Assembly: GCA_014338405.1 (NCBI GenBank) | Contig: JTDE01000259.1 | Span: 50,299-114,298 of the forward strand | From: Paragonimus skrjabini miyazakii | Taxonomy: Eukaryota > Platyhelminthes > Trematoda > Plagiorchiida > Troglotrematidae | Direction: 5' to 3' | DNA length: 64,000 nucleotides | Shown here: one piece after another, positions 47,650 to 60,663 of the stretch | Layout of the letters: each line of letters opens with the position of its first letter | Numbering within the stretch: position 1 is the first letter of the stretch | Translations under genes and position numbers: made by a program | The notes under the pieces: generated by a model | What the model was told of the DNA's origin: nothing | The model's input: only the letters and a program-made list of their open reading frames with translations | Database searches by the model: none

Positions 47650-47865
47650 GGTGGTTATAATGTTCCCTGATGTACACCCTCAAACACACTCCACAACCCG
47701 TTTCGTCCTTGTTCGGACTCATCAGGTAAAGATAGTTCGAATGGGAAATCGGGCTGGCAACCCTTTGCATAGCCAACACGTTTTTACGGATTGGGCCGTG
47801 GCCAGTTTATACTGACAATACGGGGTTGACGGGGTCTCTCCGTATCAATGGGGTGTAGAACATTT
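47650..47865 (-). mobile_element. family B SINE (SM-alpha-like) with intact hammerhead
   Basis: Minus-strand order: diverged tRNA-like head (TTGGCTATGCAAAGGGTTG and CCCATTCGAAC), hammerhead at 47689-47731, then the tail GTGTGTTTGAGGGTG that aligns with the two copies near 25.7 kb. Transcription would start from the RNA polymerase III boxes in the head; the B-box is clearly weaker here than in the 25800 copy. Confidence 0.78.
47689..47731 (-). ncRNA. SM-alpha-type hammerhead ribozyme, structurally intact
   Basis: Minus strand, 43 nt. Stem I CTTTAC with GTGGAG gives six pairs (two G-U). The core word CTGATGA is perfect. Stem II GTCC with GGAC gives four Watson-Crick pairs around GAACAA. GAAAC is perfect. 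Stem III is AC with GT around GG. The triplet before the cleavage point is GTT; NUH triplets are permitted, though GUC is faster and is what the 25800 copy has. This is a type I hammerhead with the very short stem III of the schistosome SINE ribozymes. Confidence 0.78.
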
Positions 47866-50800
47866 CACCGGTGAAATCTGAATAATGTTTATTCCATAGC
47901 AAATGGTACTTGAACTATCCGCTTGCCAGTTTTTAACTAATACGTACTGAATAAATCTACAAATATGCCGCACCCCAAGCCTACATTAATTTATTTTGGA
48001 TTTGCAACATTTTCCAAAATCTTACATTTGTGAAACGGACAAGCTCTGTCGTCGTATGTCATAATGGACTACGCACAGCTTGAAACAACTGCTTTCCAAA
48101 CAGTTCAGCACAAGCCAGTAAGATTTTGAATGCATAAGAATTTGAACCACTCTAGTCATTCACGTGACCCGAGCATGGAATAATGTACACTGAAGCATAA
48201 AACCAACTGAGTGGAAATCAGAACGAGCCTTAGTCACGTTTTTCATAGTCAGCAATTATTACACTAAGTTATTTTAAGGTCAGAATTGAAACGATTAGGC
48301 GATGAATTGTCGGTTAAGTATTGGTTGTACACTTATGAAAAGCGAACTTTGTAAAACCAAACTGACAACCTCACATAAAACCTTGAGGTAAAAACTAATG
48401 AAACTAGACAGAATGCGAATTGAAAATACGTTAAACTGAAAGAACCACGTAAAGTTAAACGAACAATTACACCATCGTTGTGGCGTGTTACTATTTTACG
48501 CGTTCGCAGTTTCCAAAGATAGAGTCTGGCTAATGGTTGGATAAAATAGAGGGCAAAAGTGTCCTTTAGTTCAAAAATCGTTTAACGTTATTAAGCAAAA
48601 CTAGATAGGGATAGTGTGACCATCTATTTGACTCGAGCCTGATATGAGGTGACTACTCGCAACTGGTTGCGCTTCCATGTGTGAATTGGTTGAATATTCA
48701 CCTGCTTAAATTGAATGAAGATAGTCAGTGTTATTTTTGACGCTTGTCTCACGGTTCCGATCGACTAAACAAAATTTGTTAAATACAACTCATTAAATCA
48801 GCCACTAACTCACTCAGCTCAACATAAATCCATCTACCAAAGTATTCTGACAATCTGAGATCTACTGAAAAGTGAAAAATGCAGTGGCTGGTCATAAGTT
48901 TTCTACAGGCAGTTAGGTGGAAGTGTACTTGGTTAGCTGCTCAATATTGAGCGGTGCAGCGATTGCGTGAACATTCTCCACAATGTCGGCTGATGATGTT
49001 TCAGTTCATGTACCGGCCACAGTTTGGTTGGCAGACAGGAGTTAGTTGGACATTCTGGATCACACATCTAGTGGTTTGGTTCACAATATCTTCCTGCGAT
49101 GATGTTTTATATTACTGTCACTGTTGAAATGATTAACTATGCCAAGGTAACAAAGCTCCGACTGCCAGAAGAAGGCTTAAAATGGAGTTGTTGGCTGTCT
49201 TGTGACGAAACATCTCCCTCAATCCGGACCAACAGGAAGATAAGTTCAATTACTGTTCGGCCAGATATGTCAAAGAATTGGAATTTGACGTCCAATGAAT
49301 TATTGTAGTGACAGGTTCGGCATCGTCCTGTGAATATCGATTATTCGAAGAATGACTGATCACTTAGGAAGTCAAAGGCGAGGAGCAGGTGCACTTTTGT
49401 TTAAGTGTATTCGAGAGCCAAATCCTTGTTCTTGTTAAATTTTGGCCGAATAATTGACGCTATGTGAATATTACCGTCTGTTTTGATCGTCAGTGTGCGA
49501 TTCCATGTAAGACTTTTGTAGGCCAAGCAATGAGCATCAACTTGTCTCTTCTTTGTTCTGGACTAAACACAAAACGACTTGCTAACTTGAGTGAGTTGGT
49601 GAACCGGTTGAGAGCACATTGTCGTTCCCAGGAAGAGTGAACTCTCGAGTTAGCCTACGTATTAATCGAATTCACGCATAACACATTACAACGAATAGCG
49701 GATTAAGATCAAATGTGTTCTCTATCTAATGCGCTTAATCTGTAGGATAAAGTTTTTACGATTACACGGTATCTAACGGCTTACCTGTAACAATCCGTTT
49801 ATCACAGAACTCATTTAACATAATTTTCACTCAGTAATACGGACGCTACTGAACAGAATAATGCCCACTGTTTTTATAATGTCCCTCATGCTAACATCAC
49901 TATTGTCTTTACGTGTTTCTAGCGGAAAAAGGTTATTTTCTTTTCACTCTATCCGTGAAACATTGTATTGGCGCGGGCGGATCCGGTTTCATGAAGGGGC
50001 ACACAAGTATGTATTCCTTTCTTGAAGTGTATCTTTTTGGAAGCTGTGGATTTCTGCTGTAATGTATCAGAAACCGACAACGACCATTGTTTTAGTAGAA
50101 TGACCTGTTTAGTATCGTTAATGTTCGAAGCTAATTAGTGCTTAACTCTGTCATATATATCGTGATAAGTGGTAGATGTCTGTTATGGGTATTTTGGAAT
50201 GGTTATCGTAGAGTTTGATGTAAACATGATATAACCACAACAAGCTCGTCTTCTTGATATTGCTAATAGTCACAAGTTGGCAGTATCTCTGAGTAGCGGT
50301 TTTTTCGGATTGTACTTATATAATAGCATACGCCACTTGTTCAAAGGCTTTTACGGATGACCGTTAACCTACCAACAGATTGGTCTTTCTAAAGTATGGT
50401 TACAAACACTTATGATGATGCCAGTGGTCTCTGCGAGACATTTTGGGAGGATTCGGTTCAAACAGCGATTGGTAACCTCCCATTACTTTAACTCTGACAA
50501 ACATCGTATGATTACTCTGCCCTACGACTTCTGTGAAGGCCGTCAAACTAATGCATCTGACTCAACGTCTACTTACCGGAATTTGCGATAAAACAGATAT
50601 TACTGAAATTGTTATCCAGTTACCAGTTATCGCTTTGATGAATTGCGGCCATTAGATATTTGTGAGGTCTCTGGCCGTAAGGTAATTTGAAGATTTAGCA
50701 AGAAACCTAATGAGTTTCTTTGAAACGTTCAATTAGTGTACGCAGGACCGGTTACAACTTCAATCGAAAGAATCACAGGATCCAATGGGCAACAGATTTC

Positions 50801-53800
50801 GATCAGACGAGCACAGTCATCGCAGGCCAACACCATGCCAATAAATGATCACGACAAGTTGTAACAAAATCGATGCACGGTTTTTGTGACAGCCGGCTGT
50901 AGACCATGATGCTTCATAGTTTGATGTCTACCACTAGCAACTTAGACAGGTACCCTGGTCTCACTGTGGTTGACCGGAGTTGACAGAAAAGTTGCTGTGT
51001 CTTCTGTCGAGACAATTCGCAAGATTTGAATGCCATAAGTAAGTTGTTTTTCTCATATTTACAAGTTAATTTTACAGTCTTTCTCAGATTGGATAGGGTT
51101 CGTAGATCATTGTGGGTATTTAGAACTCATAGGAAATGTGCACAAAATAAAATCTTCAGCATGTGCCGTTTTTCACAATAAAGTTGATTGTCGTGGTACT
51201 CTGCTTAGGCACACTTAATTAGTCTTAACAACCACAAAATGGGGTGTGTGTTCCTGGTGAAGTTTGATAAGTAAACGTATTCTAATTATACTGGCCTACC
51301 TTGTGAACATCTTGGAAAGTGTAAACTAACATCTTAGGATATGCCAATTCAGAAGATTTTTCAATTCGGGAAAGTAGCTGTTCCATAAGCATTGTCTGGG
51401 AGGTTTTGCTTATGGTTTTTTGTGTTTAAAAAGAGACTGACATAACATGTTTAAGATGTGAAGCTACACTTGACAACAAAAGAAGGGTCAACCTTAATAC
51501 ACATCATAAAGTTAACCTATACGAGCAGATTACCTACATATTTAACATTAATATTGGGGGTGGAGTGCTGTTCATAAACCTCATCAGGATTAGCAGACTG
51601 GGTCGATCCAGTCAGCATTCTATTTACAGAAGATATTAAATCGCTGCTGGCGATTTAGAGCAATTTACTCAGTGATGCTTAATTGACAATTCCGATAACA
51701 CTTATTCAGATGGCTGAGTTAATGGGACTAACTTCTAAGTCCAAAGGACATGGGAAAAGGCGATCGAAAAGACTGGAATCCACACTGTACTGTCGGCAAA
51801 ATTACAGTGAAGATGCTGTTTCATCCTGAGTGTGAAGTAAACATCTACTTAAATTATTCAGCAGAATAAAAGCAAACAGGTTCGCAGGTGACCATCATTC
51901 AACGAGAAATTACCTCACTAAAATCTGGATGTAGATGAGGGTGAGAGCATGTCAAGCAATATCAAGCAAGAAAGTTTTAGTAGTTAGGCAACAGTAATTG
52001 CAAAGTAGAAGAAAACAGACGTTTTATATATATTTTATAAATATATTTTTGCATTCATGACACAAAATTCATTGTGGTTGTTTACTGCACGCAGGATAGG
52101 CAAATAAAAGCGAATTTATGATTGGCTTTTTGTAAACAAAATAAGTACGCCTCAACGAATTCGACATTTCGCGTCATGTCTAACACAAGACGATAAAAAT
52201 ATCAAGTGAACTTCAACAAATCCAACAGAAAGCTTAAGAGGCCGTTCACTGGAATCTCACGACTTTGGCTGCACACAAAGATGACTGGTGCGTGTAGTTT
52301 TTACGGACAAGACGAACTTATATTAGTGAGCTTTTAGGAAATGGGATAGTTGATGTTTTGTGACAATCGACTTCAAACAAGAATCGGAAGGAAGTTCACA
52401 GTGAATAATATACAAGGTAATCCATACTGTGCGGTTGCCAAGGTCACAATAGCTTGATAACTGTCAATATGTGGATTACTTGAACGGTGCGAACTGTTGT
52501 TCGTAATATTTTTTCTATGTAGCCAAGAAGGTCCAAATATCAAAAACCAAGGGATCTACCAATTTAACAAATCAAGCGTAATCTCTGAACACAAATGTAC
52601 ACATGGATCGTCGCTTGTTGACTGGACCAAGAGGGTAGCCAGTAATTTTCGAATAAAGTAGTATTAACCACCCTGTACATAATGTTCAAGTGGCTTGAGA
52701 ATGAACATTCAAAAATAGCCAAAACAATCGATTGCGGAACATCATCTGACAAAATGAATGAATGACGCAAGAAAACTTTCTATCCTCAACCCATGTGAAT
52801 AGCTTGTTATTGTTCCCACGAACACTTGCAATCAGACTTCGTTATCCCATTTTCTGCTCATAAAACGAAGTGTTTGTGACATTGATGTTGTAGTGGTTGC
52901 AATTGACCAGGTTTTAGTCATTCACCATTGTGTGATTACCATCTACTCACCTTACTGCCCATACAAACCTCAACATAACAAACAATGTAACAACGGAATC
53001 ATCAGATTTAGAGTAAAAATATATCACAATCAGATAAACAGTTGTATTAGTATATCTTCCGTTATTCGTTAGGCAGTGGACCAGTCCACTTAAAGTTTGT
53101 TAATTTGCGTATGCTAGTACTGTTGATCATCGGTAGACTGTGAGTTCTATGTCATTGACACAATTTAAAACCTTTTTTCTTGAAGGATAAACGAGAATTG
53201 ATCGGACGCGTTCTCACAATTACTTGCGCGGATGATCTGAATTCAGGTCCACCCATTAGGGTCATCCGAAATCTATAATTTGTAGCATTACCCGATGACT
53301 GTTTTAGTTCGATATTTTTGTATGTATGCTGTTCGAACTGTACATCAGTAGGATTGCACCAAAGTGTGCTCGGTCATGGATCGTGCAAACGGTTTTCTTC
53401 CACTTCCAATAAAACAGATTATTGGCAAATACGCTAGAGTTCTGAACGATGATATATACTAAAGACCCATCATGTGTAAACAGAAATCCTTAAAGACTAT
53501 ATCGACAGAAACGTCAGAACAAGCAGTACGTTCAAACCCGCCTGATAGGTCAAGATTTCATATTAACCCTAAACGCATATATTTAAGGCTTCCCCCACAA
53601 ACACTCCAAGCGCAAAATATAGTGAATAACACTCAATCCCTAGTTAAGCACTGCATGGAAATATCAAATCTGAATGTCTTTCGCTTTATCCTACTGTTGT
53701 GTTGTTGTCAGTATGTGTTGAGCACATAACACACGTGCCTTCATAGAATCGCACTGTCAAAGGGGTAGTAACCTCATTATTAATAAGGCCCGTAATTAAG

Positions 53801-53885
53801 GTTGGTTCATCCTACTAGACAGTCCATGCCTCATGGCTGACCATCGATCTGAAATGCCATTAAAATATGGCGAGTGTGCTGATCT
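47866..53885. other. no recognised gene or repeat
   Basis: Six kilobases in which I found no retroelement, hammerhead or splice-supported exon. It is the longest empty stretch in the window, possibly one large intron or intergenic DNA. Confidence 0.4.
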
Positions 53886-53889
53886 CGTT

Positions 53890-54115
53890 GGTGAATCTCG
53901 AACACATTTGGCCGAGTTATTCAGAAGTTTGAAACACTGAGTTCCCTTTAACCACTTCATCAGAGCAGATAGAAGACATATTACGGCATGTTAACATTTC
54001 ATTTACTCTCATTAGTCGCAAACCTAAAACAGGTCAGTTATATACATAATAAACTAAAGACAAACGGGGACTACACGTGCCTACAAGCACACCAAGTATT
54101 AGGTAATCACGATCA
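53890..54115 (-). mobile_element. 3' region of the Penelope-like element at 54115-55400
   Basis: Below the nuclease on the minus strand come CTGATGAAG (53955-53963) and, about 45 nt on, AAATGTGTTCGAGAT (53895-53909). The second word matches the AAATGTGTTCGAGAGAT of the other PLE 3' ends (62053-62069 and 3505-3521). No CGAAA word is present, so no ribozyme is claimed. Confidence 0.45.
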
Positions 54116-54560
54116 TGACAACCCAATAGGTTGCCTCAACCACTGTAGTGCACATAACGTCGGCTGCTGATTTCAGACAAGCATCACCTCACAAAAACCA
54201 GTAACTTCTGGTTTCGACCGCACATCAGTATTCTAAATGGGTTTAATGGTTCGACTCGGTGACTTGTTATGATGTGTTTAGCAATCGATGATGTCGAATT
54301 TCGAGCATTTGGTTCACCAAGTTGATGCTCGTATGTCATCTGTTGTTTCAACCACTTCGGGATGTGTTTGGCGACTTGTTGTGATAGTTGTCGATCTGTT
54401 CTGCTTATGTAAATGTCACTGCAAATGCAAGTAAACTGGTACACAATGTGAGAGACAGAACAGTTTGACAAACCAATTGGACGATTTCGGAAAACTGCTC
54501 CTCTGGTGGTTTGAAATAAGCGCAACTGCGCAGCCGCATACGTTCAAGCCAGAGCAGACT
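54115..54560 (-). pseudogene. Penelope-like element, GIY-YIG endonuclease
   Basis: Frame 54184-54525 (extends upstream in frame) reads ...AAAQLRLFQTTRGAV, SHIVYQFTCICSDIYISRTD (the GIY...YIG region, with YIS for YIG), RQLSQQVAKHIPKWL, then SSIAKHIITSH and LLVFVR. The tail continues in another frame to about 54115 with NQQPTLC, the counterpart of KPxLCVQ in the family. It lies about 190 bp downstream of the RT in the same orientation; the linker between them (54560-54740) also translates as PLE-like (NGYLDKIIDAHN, FLPFTGDHLANDVNHKLKS). Confidence 0.88.
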
Positions 54561-54743
54561 TTAATTTGTGATTCACGTCGTTGGCTAAATGATCACCCGT
54601 GAATGGCAAGAATAGAAAAACATCCCTCTTTTGAACCGTCATTATAGGTCCAGTGCTCTTCTTTACCGTATTATGTGCGTCAATGATTTTGTCGAGGTAT
54701 CCATTTGTTAGTAAAGTTTATTTCAGCAACTCCTGTTCTGTCT

Positions 54744-55395
54744 TCAGAGTATCCGGGATGCAGATATACCTGGCTCTCTGAAACAGTGTCTTAAGCAAAC
54801 CCCATTTGTATGCAATAGGAGTAAAGCTGGAAAACTGAAAATATTGACCACCCCATGTCGCTTTGCGATGAACTGAGCATTGTAACGTACCATCCAAATG
54901 TCTAATAATGAGTACATCCAAAAAAGCCAAACTATTGTTCGATTTAACTTCCTGGCAGAAAGATTGGTTGGGGTGAATATTATAGAAAAGTTGAAAAACA
55001 AGTCAAAATGAGTAACGTCAATAAAAATTAAAATATCATCAACGTATCGTTTGTACAACAATGATTCAGCTATACTATCCGGGACTTGTAGCTCAATCAT
55101 TCCGAAAAAGATGTCAACTAGCGTTGGGCCTAATGGACTACCCTTAGCAACACCGTCAATTTGTTTGTATGCAAGTCCCTCAAAATCGAAAAGAACATTT
55201 TCTGTGCACAACAGAATAAGATCTCTGAGGTATCCAAGTGGAAAACCTATATCATAGTTCTGGATCGAGATAAAATTATAGAAAAGATCAACTGTCTCTT
55301 GAAGAGGAACATTTGTAAAAAGAGAATCAATATCCATGGAATATATTACTTAGGTACTCACCGATGTGTTATCCCCACACTGCTTGAAGAACTCT
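54744..55395 (-). pseudogene. Penelope-like element, reverse transcriptase with intact YVDD
   Basis: The frame 54744-55337 holds motif A as MDIDSLFTNVPLQETVD, the block QIDGVAKGSPLGPTLVDIFF, and motif C as LLYKRYVDDILIF, so the catalytic aspartates visible here are present. A frameshift after about residue 125 moves the rest to the frame 54718-54930: AFLDVLIIRHLDGTL and FQRARYIC...EQELLK, the end of the RT. Short PLE-like sequence continues upstream to about 55395 (FKQCGDNTS...), then homology stops: a 5'-truncated copy. This is the least damaged RT in the window, but not functional. Confidence 0.9.
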
Positions 55396-55399
55396 TTAG

Positions 55400-57105
55400 A
55401 ATTAGCTGAAATATTGTTTGTCTTATCAGATTGCGTTTGTTAAGGCGTATTACTGAACAAACTGACTGCAGAGATCTTTATTTATCAAGTTTCCAGTAAT
55501 GCCATCCTAAGAACATAACTGATAGCATTCAGAAGACAACTGAGTGATATCTGACTGGTGGCAGGAGCCGTCGTTGAAGATTCAAACGGAGCAGTCGGTT
55601 TTCTTACAGTTAAGTTCCAGAAATATTTTTCCATAGTATGGACATAGTCTTGTGCTCACTGGTAGCCATTAGATAAGGGTTTCGTCTTCATCCAACCCAG
55701 TGGGCACGATAAAGTCTGATTCGAAAACATCCGTGTTTTTAGGCTGATTTTCAGTCAGGAATCCGTTCCCTAATATCTTGCGACATCGTTAGGAGGTTAA
55801 GCATGTGAAGGTGTTTTACTGGCACAATGTTATGAGGTTCCCGAGTCGAGTTTAACTCAATTAATTTTCTTCTGGACTAAACCGGCAGCTGATTTCTAGT
55901 GTCTCCATCTTCTGTGTGCGTGTACGTGATTGGTGCATTTAAAGGATCAGCTCCAGTGTACATAAATGCTGGCTTCACGGAATGAAACGCTTCACGTTCT
56001 AATTCTCTAAGGTGGTGTGTGCACGACTGGCTACGAAAGTTTAGTGATTTGTACCAAGTGTGTAGGTGAACTCACAGACGTTGCGTGTGGAAAAAGGTCG
56101 GTTGATGAAAACCCCTTGTAGTGGAACATAGCATTGCAGCATAAAAGACTGGGTCGATATATGTGGTACTACATACCGTTTACTTTAGTTAATCAGTATA
56201 TATGTATTCACCATGTTCAATAAAAACAATGTTAAACCCAGTGAACAAAATGCTTATTAGGTCCTTCATCGTAAACTTGGAACTTCCGTTCAGGTAAAAC
56301 TAAACTTAGCAACTCCCCCCCCCATTGAATTTAAAAATAATTTTTGCCGTGATATTGCAAGTATCGGTTAACCGAACATCTCATGCCAATTCACAACCCC
56401 TTACTTCATGACCGGTAATGAGTTCATCAGAAATTCCCACGGATACCTCACTTAGACTATCTCTTTATCAGGAAGAGTGGAAACAGATGAAGTCGGTCAT
56501 CGTATAGTGCCAGTTTGAATGTAATCATTATACAAAATTATTCTGACATAACAGGGTTAGTGTTATATGGAGTTAACACCTATTTGCCAACAGTCTTAAA
56601 ACAACATGAAATGTGCTTCAATGTTCTATTACCCGTTCTTTGATTGACTCACAATGTCAAGCGATGAAGGTACACAGCTAAATACAACCTTCTTTGTGCA
56701 ACCAATTTTCCCACCTTCGTGCATGGTGATCCGTTGCGTTCAAATTATATGACATCTCAGCAAAATGTGTCAGTTCCATTTGCGTCCCTTAGATCTTTCG
56801 TATTTTTTTTACTTATAAAGACAATCTGTGTATGTTAGTCCGGTGTATTCTTTAATATATACTCAATTTTTACGCATTGAATTATCGGTTGAAAATAAAG
56901 CAACCGAAATCATTGGCGATCTTGTGCACTTGACGTGATTTGAACTGTGATTAGGGCAGGTGACTGAAATGTGCCATGCTTCCTTCATTGAAGCAAATTG
57001 TAGACAAATAGTCAGTTCTTCCGTACAACTTGTTTTCTGTGTTACTAATAAGTTGGACACTTTAAATTGATTATCGTTCACGTTTACGGGCAGCATTCAT
57101 ATTCA
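55400..57105. other. no recognisable feature
   Basis: No exon, repeat or RNA motif could be supported. A run of nine C lies at about 56316-56324. Confidence 0.4.
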
Positions 57106-57109
57106 CCTG

Positions 57110-57285
57110 GATCTTTCTAGCTAAGTTCTGTCGAGAGAAATTACCAGACCTGAGTTACAATGTTATTAGTCACGTTCATCGCAGGCAGACTTCCATGCAC
57201 TACCGGAAACCAAATTGCCACCCAAGTTTACATAAAACTAGTGTGTTGACCACTGCATAATTGACCTCAAATTACTTGAGAACAA
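57110..57285 (-). mobile_element. family A SINE, very degraded
   Basis: Plus-strand words TTACCAGACCTGAGTTACAA, TTATTAGTCACGTTCATCG and TAGTGTGTTGACCACTGCAT follow the tail, ribozyme and head order on the minus strand. The last matches the family's GTGTTAACCACA head word. Confidence 0.4.
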
Positions 57286-58089
57286 ACTATATTATTTAAA
57301 CTCGCGGTTGCATTTACTAATGGGTTATGCCCATGTGGTCCGACTACTTTACGAAAAGCCACAGTAACTGCTATGTTCCAGATTCGTTCTACTCGGTTAC
57401 GGCGACTTTATAAAACCAGTTACTTACACGCACGAGTCGACTGTTATACAAGTGCTACTCACAGGCGAATATGGTTGAAGATTTGGTTGGGGGTACTTCT
57501 ACTCTGCTTAATATCAAAGTGGTCAGATTTTGTTCACTAAGAACGTGGTAAATGATCAAGTCTTTAAAGTGACATGAACGTTCCTTATTGTTAAGTTGCA
57601 ATAGGAGCAAAACTGTAGCTTAATATCACTGTTAGAAAAGTAGTTGTAAAGAAAACTGTGATGAACAAGTGGGTGTGCTTTTGATTGTCGTCCAATAAAG
57701 TTTTAGAATGTCTTTTTTGGAGAAAAATTCATCCATGATTCCAACAATCGCCGAAGTGAACTAACGTGGCAAAGTATGAAAATATAATTTGCAGCTAGCC
57801 AATGCGTGAGGTGGGATCACACCCACTCAGCAGTACTTAAGGGCGCGTCAAGCGAAAGGTACGTAGGATCCTCGAGTATGTTAAACAACACTTGAAAAAT
57901 TACAGACAGAACTGTCTTGAATATTAAAATAACAAGAGTGGTCAGAAAAAAGGCAAGAGTTCGCTATATACAATTAATTGCTAGACTGAAGAAAATGGTC
58001 GTTAGTTCACACCAAGTCTCATATATCAGGCCGTCATAGAAACGTGCTTTAAACAAACAAGCGTAAAAGCGTGGTAGCAGCTGTCACTC

Positions 58090-58990
58090 TTTAAACAGTC
58101 ACATGAATGTTGCCTCCCACAAACGGAAAAACGATCCCGTTTGTATGTCTCGACTGATTTACGTGATGGCCCGTTGCAATTCCTCTTAATTACATCGCAT
58201 CGTACAGAGTTGCCATAAAGGTCCTCGAGTGTTTGTTTGTCAGTTAGGCGTTCCATTGGTCATCTGTACGGTTGAAAATTTGCAACTTCAGTCAGCACGT
58301 TTCTGCAACTTAACCTATCTTCTGTGTTGTAAACACATCAAGGCAACTGTCTATCGCCATGCTGATGAAGTTGTTGAACGGTTCAACCGGCAATTAAAAG
58401 CCCCGCTATGGAGTAGTCGACGTAGAATTGAACAGAGCGCTTACTGCCCGCTTTACTGGGTGTCAAATCCACACAATATTTCAATGCCGAAATAGTCTAC
58501 GGGGCCTCAACTTCTGCCAGGTGATCTTTTCAGCTCAGGCAAACAGTCTTCACCAAGTCTGTCGAACTAAAAATGCAGCCTCACATCCGACATGGAAGCG
58601 CCTCGTGCCATTCTGATCCAACAAGACTCCTGACATCAACAACTCAACCAAAACTTGATGATTTTACAGGTTCTCTGTGATGGAGTTCGGCAATCATTTC
58701 AACTACCTTAGGATAACCCATTCAACGTGGTCTCATGAACGAACAAGTGATTTCCAGTCGGACGTCGCGGAAAGCACCGTATTATGGGCATTAGTTGTTC
58801 CAAGCCTGAATAGGTCGACACAAATCAAAGTCATTAACCATGCGGCTGAACCAATAACATCAAAATCACCTACCCCACCTAATCCCCACATATCCATTTA
58901 TCCAACCATAACTGGTTGAGATACCGAAAGAACGCATTATCTTCTATCTTCAACGGACGAAAGCCTTTTATATCACTGACAGCATTCGAT
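58090..58990 (+). pseudogene. Ty3/gypsy LTR retrotransposon, integrase remnant
   Basis: Pieces of the integrase catalytic core occur in order in shifting frames: LPPTNGKTIPFVCLD-stop-FT-stop-WPVAIPL (58107-58180; family '...CVDRFTRWPEAIP'), then 58229-58495 with LGVPLVICTVEN, SARFCNLTYLLCCKHIKATV and VVERFNRQLKA (family 'GVP..I..DRG.QF', 'LxxLLGxxHxxTxxYHPxxNGxVERFHRxLK'). Then AEIVYGAS and, near 58940, a possible C-terminal tail. The second catalytic aspartate (DRG) is gone and several stops interrupt it. No RT or LTR was found beside it. Confidence 0.82.
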
Positions 58991-58999
58991 CAATTTCAA

Positions 59000-60465
59000 T
59001 TCTGTCCAACTACGCGTTCAGGAAGGCATACTATTATGGCAGCCCGTTTTCGCCAACAAAGTCAACATTAATCAATCCTCTTATCGGACAATAACCGAGC
59101 ATTTATCTGCCGTAAATGGCTTAACTGGGGAGTACTGTAGAATGTTTTCTGTATTGTTAATAATTAACAATGCTTGATTTTCGTGAAACAAAATTTCCAC
59201 ATAATTTCTCACGTGTTATTTAACTTTTAATAACCTGACCTTGTAACACAATATGAAATTTGTACACATTAGGCCACTTTTCTCTCTGTAAGCTCTATCA
59301 GTTGTCGATACTGCACGGATCTTTTGGCTGATATTTTAGTTCCGTCTTGCTGCGACCACCGCCACAGCTCCAAGGTCTCTCAAGTAGACTAGACGCAACT
59401 TAACGACGTTCGCATTTCACGAACGCAACCCGAATATCCATGAACACCATCTGTACATTCTGTCCCTTGATTGTTGAAACGTTTCTGAATTTCACAACTC
59501 TGTTTGTACTTGTTCAACTTGTTATCACAAGATAGCGTAGTGAGCTACGCCTGCATTTACTTAGGCTATCCAGTTACTCATAACTGACGACTACAAATCC
59601 AACTGAATTCTGAACCTTCGACCAGTTGTGCTCAAGCTGTATGTAATGGTTTGTTTTAGGAATACTAAGCACAAATCGACAAGTTATCAGCGCCAGATTT
59701 CTAAAACACCATTTGCAATATCACCGATAGCAATAATGTTTGAATGTGTCGGACCAATTTTTAAACAAGAGTTGTGTAACAAGTAAATGTCTTTATGCTT
59801 TGATCTTCAAGATTGAATGGTCCATGTTTGTCACAAATTGTGGCTATACAACATGATATTTTTTTGTTTCACATACAATTCAGTTATTAGGACAGGTACA
59901 TACAACATAATCAAGTTTTTTCTCTGTGCAACACATATGGACCATTTATTCTACAAATTTCTATAAGCTTTTTCGTTATGGCTGTTTGTTACAATTGGTG
60001 AAAAAGCCAGTCACCGATCTTAATTTTCCTCCAACTGCATACAATTTGAGTATTCCTTGTGTCACTATAGGGTAAATTCATTTACTGTAATACGATTTAC
60101 GATCAGACCGACTTAATCTACTTTTCATTCAAGAATTACTTTCAGCCGGTATTCACTATTGACATGGATCCCTGTGCATCATAACAGGTCAAATCAATCA
60201 CTGTAACTAGTAAAATTCAATACCAATCTGTAACCCGATGTTCTAATAATTAAGTGCCGCATGTTTACTGTCATTCACAAATATTTGGAAGCAAAGTGTA
60301 GAATGGACTTCAGCAAATGTATTGGCCACACCGTTATTAATATGTAGAAGCAGTCAGATCGTTTTTTGTCCAGTGTGAGCGATATTTGCTTCTGATTCAT
60401 GCGGTCCAACCGAAACCGTACATCCAAATCCAGTCTACCTCTACCTGGTGAATCCAAAGAAGGAC
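59000..60465. other. no recognisable feature
   Basis: AT-rich in 59740-60060. No exon or repeat supported. Confidence 0.4.
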
Positions 60466-60469
60466 GAAA

Positions 60470-60541
60470 GCGGTCGTGCGCCACTGACCTCATGTTAGAC
60501 ACGACCCAATTATCGTGTCTGCACATTCAACCACTTTCGCT
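60470..60541 (-). mobile_element. family A SINE head, truncated, inverted to the next copy
   Basis: On the minus strand this reads GCGAAAGTGGTTGAATGTGC, then ATAATTGGGTCGTG, GAGGTCAGTGGCGCAC. It aligns with the head of the 60664 copy (GCGAAAGTGGTTGAGTGGTC, ATAATTCGGTCGCG, GTGGTCATTGGCGCAGTGG). The ribozyme and tail are absent. The two heads create a perfect 13-bp inverted repeat, CAACCACTTTCGC at 60529-60541 with its complement at 60672-60684. Confidence 0.6.
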
Positions 60542-60663
60542 TGTGAGTAATGATCAAGTTGCCCGATCGTCTCGATAGGAGACACAGTTACTCTGTTAAC
60601 TCCAGTTGATAACCCTGCGATTAGGACTTCCTAGACAAGTGTAAATCCCTGATCTCATTAAAC

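Noticed and set aside
55051..55409. Two plus-strand open frames
   Set aside because: Antisense to the PLE reverse transcriptase.
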